Below are positions 35,687 through 46,326 of a DNA stretch of 60,000 nt, piece after piece. Below the pieces are notes generated by a model that was given only the letters and a program-made list of their open reading frames with translations, did not search any database and was not told where the DNA came from. The first letter of the stretch is position 1. Every line of letters starts with the position of its first letter. The translations under genes were made by a program, and so were the position numbers. Origin of the DNA: Adiantum capillus-veneris (lineage: Eukaryota; Streptophyta; Polypodiopsida; Polypodiales; Pteridaceae). The stretch lies in assembly GCA_014529385.2 (NCBI GenBank), contig CM043969.1, positions 73,244,176 through 73,304,175 on the forward strand, read 5' to 3'.

Positions 35687-38240
35687 ATGGCGTCAGGACC
35701 GCAAATGTTGTCCCCAGGGCATGTAAGGCGTATTAAATATCTTGATCAATTTTGAAGAGCTAGACGTAAAATAGCAAGAAATAGATCTAGGAACTCTTTT
35801 TGCAATAAGGCATTGAGGGTCTTAGGGTTACATCCACATATTTCTTATGAAAGAGAGTGTTATGAAAGATTGGAACCACCCATTGTTGGCCAAGGTCCAT
35901 ATCGTGAGTGCATGGATATTCATGTTGAAGACCATCAAATTAATTTAGAGCAAGTGTGCATAGAGCCCCCGATTGTGTTTGAAAAGGGAGATTATATGAA
36001 GGTGGCAAGACATTGTTTGTCAATTTTCTCTCACTATGCATCTTCTCCCATCTTGAAAGATCCTTCCATGGCACCAATTCTATTTGGAAAGTGTTTGATA
36101 CACAACTTAGACTACTCAGTCTTTGAATGCTCCAATTGTGGGACTGCGGCATGGAAGGTTGAATTATTCATAATTTTGTAGGAAAGTATTGTTGTTTGGA
36201 TGGCAAGATTTTTTTGCTACCTTTGAGTGAGCCACAATAATGCACTTGCATTTGCCTCTTTGGGTGCTCACATTGATGAAACAGTTTACATGTTTAAGGC
36301 ACATGGTTGTATATATCACAACATTGGTCCTTTATTGCCAATTGAAGGATGTAATGAAGCTCCTTAATTTGCACAACTGTATTTTTTTTACACGGAGCAT
36401 GAGCTACAAAATAGACTGCTTCATGTTCCACACTTGGACGTTGAAGTATTATAGACTTTACAAGAAATTATGCATAGGGTGAATCCTTATGCTCATGCAC
36501 TTTGCACTGTAGGTGCTATGGTTAATGGACCTATTGTTCCAAAAATCAAGATAGTGATAATTGAAGCTCACTCTAATGGGTGGCAATATCTTGCTCCCCA
36601 TGGTGGTGAAATTGTTGCTATATTTATTGGGCAAGGTGATGAGAGAACTATAGGGCATCGTAACATAGGTGTTAAGAAGAGGGCTTAAAAAGGATTTCTA
36701 ATTTGCATCAATCATACATGCCTCTTATGTATGTTCTTTTGTTTCCAATGGGAGAAGATGGATGTGATCCTTCGCTACAAAGACAGAAAATTACACAAAA
36801 ACAATACTATAGTTTTCAAATACAAATAAGAAATGACACCATTGAGTGTCTCTTATGGGGTGGTAGATTGCTCCAACAATATATATTGAATGCATATAGT
36901 TCCATGGAGGACTCGTGTTTGTTGTGGCTAAGAAATAATCAAAGGACACTCCTTGCTGAGGTCTATTAGGGCTTAGTTGATATGGTTTAGGCTAGGGATG
37001 GTATCGATGCTATTTTGTAACAAACTGATGGGCATAGAATTGTCTTGCCCTCTTCTTTCACTGGAGGGCCAAGATACATGTGCCAATTGTACCAAGATTC
37101 CATGGCAATTGTTTGTAAGAGGGGACATCATGATCTCTTCATTACCTTTACATGTAATCCATGATGGAGAGAAATAGAAGAAGCATTGCTACCAGGACAA
37201 AGTGCTTGAGATCATCCGGATCTAACTGCACGCGTATTCTATCATAAGTTCAAAGAAATGATGCATTTGCTCATCAAAAGGCTGTCTTTGGAGATGTTGT
37301 AGGCCATGTAAGTGTGATCGAGTTTCAAAAGCGAGGTCTTCCACATGCACATATATTGTTGATTTTAGCATTTGAGTACAAACCAATGGAAGCGTCCCAC
37401 TATGATAAGTCGGTGTGCGTTGAGCTTCCAAAAAAAGAGCTATTTCCATTGTTGCATAGTGCAATGAGTAGTTGCAATATTCATGGACCATGTGGTCCCT
37501 TGAATTCAAATGCTCCATGTATGTTTGATGGAAAATCTAGGTTTAAATATCCATGCAAATTTAGCCTATCTACAAATGTGGTTGAAAGTGGATATCCTAC
37601 GTATATGAGACGAGATAATGGAAGTTTTGTTCAATTAAGTTGCAAGCTAGACACCAGATGGGTTGTTCCATACAATCCTTTTTAATCATTGAGATATAAT
37701 GCCCACATCAATGTTGACATTTGCTCGACCGTTTCTACTGTAAATTATTTGTACAAGTATGTCTATAAGGGGTATGATCGAGCCACTATGGTGCTCCATG
37801 ATCATGAAGGTGTTTTGACGAAATTAAGAGCTATCTTGATGAACGATATGTTTTTGCATGTGAAGCTATTCGAATTTATGGTTTTGACATGCATGAAGAG
37901 AAGCTTGATATCCAAAGATTGCAAGTTCATCTTCCCAATCAAAATACTGTGAATTTTCAAGATTCAAATGATTTGGTAGAATTAGTGAATAACAACAAAG
38001 TTAAGAAGACACCACTCACTGAGTGGTTTGTCAAAAACTAAAATCATCCTGAGGTCCATGTACTAACATATGTTGACTTTCCTACTATGTGGGCCTAGAA
38101 CAAGATTAAAAACCAATGGACATAAAGTCAATTGGGAGATACCATTGGAAGAATGTACAACATTGTCCCCACTGCTGGGGATATTTACTATTATGGATTT
38201 TTCTAAACATACGTGAGGGATGCAAGTGTTATGATGACTT
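35687..38240 (+). pseudogene. Helitron Rep part of RepHel protein
   Basis: The ATG at 35687 opens a frame with a CX2C motif (FECSNCGTAAW, about 36120). The Helitron_like_N region follows (AFASLGAHIDETVYMFKAHG.., PIEGC.., YAHALCTVGAMVNG). The Rep core reads LPSSFTGGPRYMCQLYQDSM, DLFITFTCNP, then the HUH site GLPHAHILLIL (His codons 37344-37346 and 37350-37352) and the tyrosine region NYLYKYVYKGYDRA. TEWFVKN and GRMYNIVPTAGDIYYYGFF follow. Rep nicks and transfers DNA for rolling-circle transposition. Stops and shifts (for example 36967-36969, 37682-37684) inactivate it. The copia insertion at 38241 separates it from the helicase. Confidence 0.88.
38236..38240 (+). repeat. Target duplication of copia element C (left)
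   Basis: GACTT directly before the left LTR, repeated at 47449-47453 directly after the right LTR. Confidence 0.93.
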
Positions 38241-38280
38241 TGAAGGTGCCGCGGGAAGCACGTGCAAGTGCAAGTGTGAG

Positions 38281-38323
<43 letters not shown>

Positions 38324-38467
38324 CTGCTCTGGGTGGAGCGCACAACAACTTAATCTTGTTGCAGCTCCTTATTCTTCTGTGTAATAAAGAATAAGTGTAT
38401 ATAGGTTAAGTTAGTAGATGGGTTAGTAGTAAGTGGGATGTCCGTCTAGTTGGCTTGAATCCAAACA
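38241..38467 (-). repeat. C 3' LTR with (AC)n
   Basis: 227 bp, TG...CA. Its inner edge is a polypurine tract on the minus strand (AAGTGGGAG, plus-strand 38470-38478). It contains (AC)n at about 38283-38321 where the partner LTR has (GA)n. Confidence 0.9.
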
Positions 38468-38535
38468 AACTCCCACTTGAAGGCCAACGCAGCCCAGTGA
38501 CCTGGTATGTACAACCGTGAAGCAATCTAGTGGCT

Positions 38536-40110
38536 TCAACCTATACCCATCAACTCACTGCAATGTGTAAACCGCTCCAAAGCTAAGACTTTCGTCAAAG
38601 CATCTGCTGGGTTGTCGTCAATGTGTACCTTGACCAAATCAATGAGCTTTTTTAACAAGAAATCTCTCATGAGATGATACCTGACTTCAATGTGTTTCGA
38701 TTTGGAGTGAAACACGGGATTCCTTGCCAATGCAAGAGCACTCTGACTATCACAATATATCACTGGAGTCTCATCAATGCCAAGATTTTTGACCAAGCGA
38801 GATAACCGTATAGGCTCTTTACTTGCATCCGACAATGCAACGTACTCTGCTTCCGTAGTGCAAGATGGCGTACAATCTTGAAGACATGACCTCCAAGATA
38901 TTGCTGCTCCAACAAATATGAAGACATAGCCAGATGTCGATCTTCTATTGTCGACACAACCCGCATAGTCTGCATCCGCATAACCCATGATGGATGCATC
39001 ACTGTTCTCGAAGCGTAAACACCTGCCGATCGTACCTTTGAGGTACCTAAGAATGTGCTTCACTGCTTCCCAATGCTTGCTGCCAGGATTTTCCATATAT
39101 GGGCTCACCACTCCCACTGCAAAAACAATGTCTGGCCTTGTGGCTACCATAGCATACATGAGACTGCCCATTGCCATAGAATATGGTACCTTAGCCATTT
39201 CAACTTGCTCAGCATCAGACTTGGGTGCATCTTCCTTGCTGACTTTCAAGAATTCATACATTGGGGTACTCAATGCTTCCCCCCCTTGCATATTGAAATG
39301 CTGCAAAACTTTCTTAATGTATGTTTCCTGAGATAACTCAAGAATACGATGTTTGCGATCTCTTTGGATTCGCATGCCAAGAAAGTGTGTTGCATCCCCC
39401 AAATCTTTCATTGCAAAATTGTTGCTAAGTGCTTTCTTTAAGTTGGCAATTTCCGCAATGGATTTCCCAGCTATAAGCATGTCATCAACATACAAAACTA
39501 GAATGATCATCGAGCCATCATCTAGCTTTCTTGTGTACAAGTAGTGATCCTCTTCGCTCCTTTTATATCCTTGAGGCCTCATACATGCATCAAATTTATG
39601 ATACCACTACCTGGAACCCTGCTTTAAGCCATAAAGTGCCTTTTTGAGCTTACATACTAGCTCCTCACGAGATGCGTTCTCCTGAACAAACCCTTTAGGC
39701 TGCTGCATGTAAACATCCTCATGAAGAAATGTTGTCATCACATCCATTTGGATAGGTTCCATGTCCTCAATTGCTACAAGACCAAGTACGGTTCTAAGTG
39801 TTGTCATCTTGACCACAGGTGAGAAGATTTCATCAAAATCGACTCCCTTTTGTTGTTTGAACCCTTTGGCTACAAGTCTAGCCTTGTACTTTGGATTTGG
39901 ATCACCTAAGGTAAATTTCTTCTTGTAAATCCATTTGCAAGGTAAAGCTTTTGCATCATTTGGCAGTTTTACCAAGTCCCAAGTGTCATTAACGAAAATC
40001 AAGTTATACTTAGATTCCATAGCCTGCTCCCACTTCACCCAATCATCTGTCATCATGGCTTCTTGGTAGCAGCTTGGCTCACCACAATCGGTCAACATGA
40101 TGTAATCAAG
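38536..40110 (-). pseudogene. C reverse transcriptase and RNase H
   Basis: The RT N-terminal half (40098-39607) reads ALPCKWIYKKKFTLGD, YKARLVAKGFKQQKGVDFDE and LVCKLKKALYGLKQGSR. One TAG follows where Gln of the SPRQWYxKFD motif is expected. A 348-codon frame (39582-38536) then carries LVLYVDDMLIAG (YVDD codons 39481-39492), MGSLMYAMVATRPDI and YADADYAGCVDNRRSTSGY. RNase H ends in VIYCDSQSALALARNPVFH and SKHIEVRYHLMRDFL. Catalytic residues are kept, so a single substitution separates the two halves. The protein copies element RNA to DNA. Confidence 0.93.
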
Positions 40111-40534
40111 ACCTGGCTCGAAATGTGCAGGTGGATGAGAGACTCTATAGACCGTCTCACTCCTTGACCATTGCTATCCCCTCTAGAGCATTGCTAGTGG
40201 AAGAGACAACACGAGCCCGCTGAGTTGATTTCATTGTCTTTGAGGCAACATCCTCAAAAGTGACTCTCCGAATCTCTATTTCCTTGATAGGTTGTTTATG
40301 CATCTTCGACTCATTGAAGATCACATCTGAACCACGGATGACTCAACGAGATTCTGGGTGCCAAAGACGATATCCCATCTCTCCATCTGCACCATATCTA
40401 ATGAAAATACATTTGTGTGACTTTGGCTCTAACTTATGTCGAAGTTGTTGAGGCACGTAGCATAAGCTTCACAACCAAAAACACGTAGATGGTCATAATG
40501 GGGCTTACGTTTAGACAATAACTCTTCTGGAATC

Positions 40535-41060
40535 TCATTTCAATGGTGTACTAGGTGAACGATTTAAAATGTGCATTGCGGTCAAGACAGCTTCTGCCCA
40601 AAAGCCTTGTGTGAGATTTGCCTTTAGCAACTCCATTCTGAGCTGGTGTGTATGGTGCAGTAAACTGCCTTTTAATCCCCCTTTTAGCACAGAAATTGTC
40701 AAACTCTTTGGAGACATACTCTTCAGCGTTGTCAGTCCACAACCTCTTGAGTCTCTTGCCAGATTGATTCTCAACAAGTGCAAAATTTGAACACAAGAAG
40801 AACTTGATCCTTATGTTTCAAAAGATATGCCCACACTTTTCGAGTAGAGTCATCTATGAATGTCACAAAATAGTTGGCCCCCCCTAGAGATTTGGTTGAC
40901 ATAGGACCACAAACATCACTATGTACTAAATCTAGAGGTTCAACTCTCTTTTGACCCAATGGTAAGTGCACGGACCTAGTCTGTTTTCCATAGATATAGT
41001 GCTCACAAACAGGAAAGTCAACATAAGACAAGACAAGCAAGTAGGCAAAACGAGTCAGAG
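40535..41060 (-). pseudogene. C integrase
   Basis: PLDLVHSDVCGPMSTKSLGG and ANYFVTFIDDSTRKVWAYLL hold the first catalytic Asp. LWTDNAEEYVSKEFDNFC and RQFTAPYTPAQNGVA cover the second Asp region and the Pro-rich segment. Overlapping frames around 40780 and 40540 show frameshifts. The region 40110-40535, between integrase and RT, is decayed and read in several frames. Confidence 0.85.
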
Positions 41061-41502
41061 TTCGCATTCCTTTTGGTTAATATGACCTAGTCGGCAATGC
41101 CACAACGCAGTAGACGGCAACTCGCCTATAGATATATAATCATGACCAACATCTGACACATGCATGGAATACAAGGTACCATGCTTCTGACCTTTGAGTA
41201 CAACAAGATTACCTTTGCGTACTATCCACGAACCATTGCCAAATGTGGTGTTGTAGCCCAGATCATCAAGCTGACCAATAGAAATCAAGCTTTTAGTCAA
41301 CTTGGGCACATGTCTTGCATTACATAAAGTAAAGTGCGTGCCATTTCTTAGATGCAATTTGACATTTTCGACACCCTCAATGTCTAGTTCATAAGCATCA
41401 CCAAGTCTCACTTTGCCACAAGAGTGAGAAAAAGTAGAGAACCACTCTCTATGTGGTGTCACATGGAAACTCCCACCAGAATCTACTATCCAATTCTGTG
41501 CA
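41055..41502 (-). pseudogene. C protease and GAG-pre-integrase domain
   Basis: QNWIVDSGGSFHVTPHREWF holds the protease site DSG (the next residue is Gly instead of Ala). ARHVPKLTKSLISIGQLDD and ALWHCRLGHINQKE (HxxLGH-type GAG-pre-integrase motif) follow. The frame continues across the D insertion into the gag tail at 45252. Confidence 0.85.
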
Positions 41503-41507
41503 TATTG

Positions 41508-41696
41508 TGAAAGGGATCGGGGAGCACCACAGACGGAGAGTGAGAGAGAGAGAAGGAGACACACACACGATGTGGGTGGGGAGACTCCAAAGAGTGAGTA
41601 GCCCCCTATACACTTATGCTATGTATAAGGTATACAAGTCAGTGGGCGCCCAGACTCTGGGCGGTCGGGCAAGGCACAGACGCCTATACCCCAACA
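41508..41696 (-). repeat. D 3' LTR
   Basis: TGAAAGGGATCGG to CCCCAACA. It carries a short (GA)n (41535-41553). The adjacent polypurine tract on the minus strand is AAGTGGGAGGT. Confidence 0.9.
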
Positions 41697-41775
41697 ACCT
41701 CCCACTTAAAGGCGACTGTGCCTTTAAGCAAGAGAACCTAGTCTAAAGACTACAAAAGGCGAGAGAAAACCGCTC

Positions 41776-43173
41776 TCAACCGATGCCCACTGGCTGGCTG
41801 TGATCGTGTGCATCCGGCTGTCCTGCTCCCGTGTAAGTCCATACACCACCAGACGCACCACACACGTACTGCAAGTATGTACGCAATACCTGCATATCTC
41901 CCTCGTGCACTATGCCATCATCAGTCAACAAATGACTGTCAACCCCAACTGCAAATGCTCCCACTACAGCTGCGATATCTGGTCTCAAGATCAACATCTC
42001 ATACATGAGACCACCGAATGCCGATGCAATGCTAGCGGGCCCTGCTAGCTCTGCAGAGCATGCATCAACATATATATCCCTGGCAATAGGCATCTCTGAC
42101 TGACAAGACGTGTCAGCCACATGCATCTCCTGACTGTCCTCAAAAGACGCATCAACCTGTCGTGCAACCTCAGAGCAAACCAGCTGCTCTAGGTGTCTGC
42201 TGGAAGACATATCCTGCACAACTATATCCCCATGCTCACTGTCGAGCATAGAAAGGAATGACTGCATAATCGTTGACATCTCAGCCTCCTCTGCAATCAT
42301 CCACTGTAAACATGACCACTCAATCTGCTGTGACTCACTAGAGCTCTCATGCTCTAACTGCGTATGCATAGACTCTTGCACAACGTCCTCCTGTCGTGAC
42401 TCACTAGAGCAAGACCCCTCTACCTGTCTATCTTGCATAGAAGTATCTCGCACAACTGACTCTCTGCTTTGCTCAGTCACTAGCAAAGCATGCATGTCTG
42501 ACTCTGTCACCTCTCTGTGTGACTGCTCAAGTCGTGCCCCAAATGTGTGCACAACAAGCTCACTACTCTGCACTCCATGCAAAGTACCCTGCAACCCATG
42601 AGCAAAAGAGACTCGCCTGCTCTCTCGCTCTCTACCTGGCTGCATGATCACAGAGACAACACCGTCTCTCCCGTTATCCACATGCAATGGGTAACCTGTA
42701 CCACGCCTGGCACCTCTCGCAATCACTAGCGAACCCAAATGCATCACAAAATCTCGCTCTCGTAGCGAAATCTGACATCCACTATCCTGTAACTGTCTGA
42801 CTGAGATCAAATCCCGTCTCAGATCTGGCACATAACGCACATGACGCAGGGTAAATCTCATACCAATGGGCAAGGACAAACATACGTCTCCTGCACCCTC
42901 AATGTCATACACAACACCATCAGCCATGTGCACACAACCAAGTCTCCCACTAGAAAACGTGCTAAACCACTCACGATGCGATGTGACATGGAAAGTAGCA
43001 TCTGAATCTAGTAACCAATGTGAAGACAATGTGCAATCCGATATGTAATCCGTAGACATAAGATCGTCTGAAGACAAGCTAGATGTAAATGTGACATCAC
43101 CGTCACAAGCATACTCAGTAACCACCGTACTGATCTCACTAGCATCTGTCATGCCCAAGTCTGCATCATGCAT
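41776..43173 (-). CDS. Element D second ORF, chimeric copia-derived protein
   Basis: 465 uninterrupted codons. Residues 52-66 (HWLLDSDATFHVTSH) match a copia protease site but read DSD instead of DSG. Residues 67-165 correspond to the segment between protease and GAG-pre-integrase (FTLRHVRYVPDLRRDLISV). About residues 185-375 are Ser/Glu/Gln-rich and acidic and resemble nothing I know. Residues 378-450 (GGLMYEMLILRPDIAAVVGA, LRTYLQY) are a diverged match to the copia segment after RT (GSLMYAMVATRPDI..AVG, LRYLKG). It ends VGIG, much as the C polyprotein ends MGIG. The frame is shared with gag, with only a UGA and one codon between. Function is unknown; a structural or trans-interacting role is inference. 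Confidence 0.75.
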   Translation of the reverse strand: MHDADLGMTDASEISTVVTEYACDGDVTFTSSLSSDDLMSTDYISDCTLSSHWLLDSDATFHVTSHREWFSTFSSGRLGCVHMADGVVYDIEGAGDVCLSLPIGMRFTLRHVRYVPDLRRDLISVRQLQDSGCQISLRERDFVMHLGSLVIARGARRGTGYPLHVDNGRDGVVSVIMQPGRERESRRVSFAHGLQGTLHGVQSSELVVHTFGARLEQSHREVTESDMHALLVTEQSRESVVRDTSMQDRQVEGSCSSESRQEDVVQESMHTQLEHESSSESQQIEWSCLQWMIAEEAEMSTIMQSFLSMLDSEHGDIVVQDMSSSRHLEQLVCSEVARQVDASFEDSQEMHVADTSCQSEMPIARDIYVDACSAELAGPASIASAFGGLMYEMLILRPDIAAVVGAFAVGVDSHLLTDDGIVHEGDMQVLRTYLQYVCGASGGVWTYTGAGQPDAHDHSQPVGIG

Positions 43174-43176
43174 CTG

Positions 43177-43665
43177 TCACCTCCGTTGTCTCAAACGCCT
43201 GAAACATCGACGCCTAATGTGCCCTCTATGTCCACAATGCCAACATGTCAAGTCTCTATGCTGTCGAGACTTGCGTGTGGGACCAATCTCTCCCATGGAC
43301 ATAGAAGTGGGACTAGACTCCCCTGTAGACATGGATGTCGCGTACATAGCATGTAAACTCTGCCATAAAGCATGAGTTGTAGTCTCCCTCGAGACCTGCC
43401 AGTCAACAGACTCAACCAGATGCAAACGAATCGTAGACATTGCTAACTCATCAAGATCCTGCCAATCATCATCGTGCATAGACTTGGGCTTCGCCGATAA
43501 ACCACGCAAGGATTTATCCTGCCCCAAATCTGTCAATGCAACAAGCATATGCTCCTTCCAAGAAACAAAATATGTACCATCAAACTGTGTCAGACCATAA
43601 CGCTGGAAGTCAAATGAAAAATCAGCCAGAATGCTCGCAAAAGAGCAACCAACAATGAGTAGCAA
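43177..43665 (-). CDS. Element D gag with intact zinc knuckle
   Basis: 162 codons. The opening GLTQFDGTYFVSWKEHMLVA matches the copia gag start (FDGTNFAIWKEQIQ in element C). RLHLVESVDWQVSRETTTHA and LWQSLHAMYATS follow. A CCHC knuckle lies at residues 141-154 (CWHCGHRGHIRRRC), then a basic tail. The middle of a normal copia gag is missing, so the protein is compact. It would bind element RNA and form particles. The start ATG at 43665 is the first in frame; a Phe/Asp-rich start further in is possible. Confidence 0.8.
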   Translation of the reverse strand: MLLIVGCSFASILADFSFDFQRYGLTQFDGTYFVSWKEHMLVALTDLGQDKSLRGLSAKPKSMHDDDWQDLDELAMSTIRLHLVESVDWQVSRETTTHALWQSLHAMYATSMSTGESSPTSMSMGEIGPTRKSRQHRDLTCWHCGHRGHIRRRCFRRLRQRR

Positions 43666-44989
43666 ATGTCAACCAAATCAGCCCTAAACTGGCTCGAATC
43701 GCATCAACAAAAGTCTGCAAATATGGCTGCAAATCAGCCCCAAAATTCAGCTCTTAAACAGCTGCATAAACAAGTCACAAACGTGTCCCAAATCAACCTA
43801 CAACTGAGTCATACATGGACACCTGCAAAGAGGAAACAATGGCTGAAAATTCAGCACCCAAATAAGCCCTCAAACCTGCCTGTAAACTTGTAAACCTGTA
43901 GCTGAAACCTGCTGAAAAACCTCAAGCCATTAGTGCTCGAATCCGACTACCTAGCTCGTAGCCACACAAGCATACATCACAATACTCACTCCTGTGAGTG
44001 TACCAAGATAATTGTACGCATGTCAAACCCGTGAGCTAATCACCAAGCCCACAATGTGCGGTATCGATGCATACAGACGCACAAATCTCCCACCTGCAGA
44101 GAACACCGCACGCAAATGCTGAGTGCAACCTGCAATCTCTACCTAGATCACATAAATGATACGCATAAAACTCCTGGGAAAATTTCGCCAGAGTTTCGTC
44201 AGTAAAACGGCCACAAAACCAGTAACCAAACTGACTGCACGCTCAAAACCATGAGCAACCAAAGCGCATCAAACCGCACTCCAAATGCATGCACCAATCT
44301 TCACACTTTGCATACATCATTGCAAACACCTGCAAATCTAGTACACAAATATATGCTCTACTTGTGACTGCCAAAAAACATGCTCGAGGCATACATTGCC
44401 GAGCTCAAAATGCAATCACATTAGTCTCCCTAAGCATCAAACCACATAAGGCATACATCGTATCCTCCCACCTGTGAGGAAACTTGCAGCAAATATCACT
44501 CTCACATATGAGAGCAAACCATGTGTGGAATCCTCGACACACAATAAACAACTGCTGCAAAAAAAAATCAACGTTCAGAATTTTAAAATTCTGATATGAT
44601 GAGCGCGTCCGGAGCGTGCCAAAACCCCAAGGTAGACTCCTGGATCACATGTATCAGAGTCCGGGTGTGAAAGCTATGCCAAAAAACCTCCGTTTCGACC
44701 CAAAAACGCAGCATAAACTGCCAAAAGAGGGTTGAAAAATGCAGCTCCTCAACCGTAGCTCGATGAGGTTTCTGATGGCTCGAATGGCTTTGAAAGGGGG
44801 GTAAAACGTCAAGACACCTATTGGAAACGCTCTCGGAAAGCTGAATTTGCCGATGCCGAAGTTGAAACCCTGTTTGCACTCTTGAAAGTGCGCACGCGCG
44901 GACACGATTTCGGGAATGAAACTGGCTCTCCGCTGTCGTCGTGACTGTGCACACACACGCTCCCTCCGCACCTACTCTCTGATACCAAT
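43666..44989 (-). other. Element D long leader
   Basis: About 1.3 kb between primer site and gag without a convincing gene. The 5' part (about 44925-44720) is similar to the leader of element C (about 47140-46965), sharing GAAACGCTCTCGGAA, CTGAATTTGCC, AAAGGGGGGTAAAAC and CTTGAAAGTGC. Confidence 0.75.
44976..44987 (-). promoter_or_regulatory. D primer binding site
   Basis: On the minus strand TGGTATCAGAGA, two bases after the LTR end. It matches the initiator Met tRNA complement in 11 of 12 bases. Confidence 0.82.
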
Positions 44990-45014
44990 TGAAGGGGATC
45001 GGGGAGCACCACAG

Positions 45015-45106
<92 letters not shown>

Positions 45107-45246
45107 AGACACACACACGATGTGGGTGGGGAGACTCCAAAGAGTGAGCAGCCCCCTATACACTTATGCTATGTATAAGGTATACAAGTCAGTGGGCGCC
45201 CAGACTCTGGGCGGCCGGGCAAGGCACAGACGCCTATACCCCAACA
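44990..45246 (-). repeat. D 5' LTR with expanded (GA)n
   Basis: 257 bp, matching 41508-41696 except for a (GA)n tract of about 86 bp (45018-45103) and about three transitions. Confidence 0.9.
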
Positions 45247-45251
45247 TACTG

Positions 45252-46326
45252 CGCATCTTCTGTAACAAGAGCCTCGACAGGTAGATCTGCTGTGAAGACC
45301 AATACGCAGAGGTAAGTGGCATAACAATCGCTGGAAGAGTCTCTACAATAAGAGCATTTGAAGACTCTAGCACATTGATCTCCTCTAACTTTGCTTTGAC
45401 CTTGTTTTAATCATTAGACTTAGAAGTATCACCAGATTGTTTATCCTTCTTGCTTTGCTGCCATTTCCTGCAATCCTTCTTCACATGCCCTTTTTTATGG
45501 CAGTGATAGAACTTGACATTACGCATAGAACCCCGAGACTTACTGCGTGAGCCCCCATGTTCCTTGCTTTTGGCACGACTTTGAGTGCGACCCCTCTGTC
45601 TATCACTAGCAACATGCGCATCACCATCCTTCGGTGCCTTTGAGAGATTTCCTGCAAATCTCCTCGGTAAACAGACTCCCAAGGACGTCATTGTACACTA
45701 GACCGGTACCAGGTGCTGAGTTGCTAATCGTAGTACAGAACGTATCCCAAGACGAGGGTAAACTACATAGCAAGAAGATACATTTGATTTCCTCATCGAA
45801 GACCAAACCCTGAGTGGTCAACTGAGTGAAAATGATATTGAACTCATTAATGTGAGTAGAAATAGTGCCCTCTTCCTTCATACGAAGGTCAAACAGCTTC
45901 TTCATCAAGAAAACCTTATTAGTGGCACTTTTGTTCTCATAGCTGGAACACAACTTATCCCATACATCTCTAGCAGTCCTTTCTCCAACTATAGTAAAGT
46001 ACACAGATTCGGCCAAATGTAAATGGAGGGTAGATTTGGCCTTAGCATCAAGTCTCTCCCACTCAGCATCTGTATACTCGCCCTTTGGGCGCTCCATGAT
46101 AAGATCCAGCTGGCCTTATAAGAACATCTTGAATCTGCTCTTTCCAGATAGCAAAATTCGTCCCATCAAATTTTTGTATATTGTAAATATCCTTTTCACT
46201 GCTAGATGAAATGGCTGCAAGCTCAAGATAATATGGCAATAAACACTGGTAATTCTGGGGAAAAATTGGCAGAGTTTTCCCAAAAAAACTGACACAAAAA
46301 AGGGGTACTCCAGCGACTTGTATCAC
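45252..46326 (-). pseudogene. C gag
   Basis: KFDGTNFAIWKEQIQDVLI (46326-46063 frame) shifts to the 46097-45621 frame with TLHLHLAESVYFTIVGERTA, RDVWDKLCSSYENKSATNK and FLMKKLFDLRMKEEGTISTH. That is the UBN2-type copia gag core. After another shift, a CCHC zinc knuckle FYHCHKKGHVKKDC lies in 45691-45407. Two frameshifts prevent expression as one protein. Confidence 0.88.

Larger units (their letters stand above)
41508..45246 (-). mobile_element. Non-autonomous copia-type element D, nested in C
   Basis: 3739 bp with LTRs of 189 and 257 bp, an initiator-Met-like primer site and a polypurine tract. The flanks are TATTG (41503-41507) and TACTG (45247-45251), a 5-bp duplication with one transition. 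The two LTRs differ by about three transitions plus a (GA)n length change, so it is recent. Inside are one gag frame and one unusual long frame. No integrase or RT catalytic motifs are present. Confidence 0.9.

Noticed and set aside
37314-37685. Stand-alone viral or plasmid Rep gene
   Set aside because: The HUH motif is in the middle of a Helitron-type RepHel order, with an N-terminal domain before it and a PIF1-like helicase after it, so it is a Helitron.
41453-41746. Plus-strand ORFs at 41453-41746 and 44916-45284 with the same C-terminus
   Set aside because: They lie in the two LTRs of element D and match only because the LTRs match.
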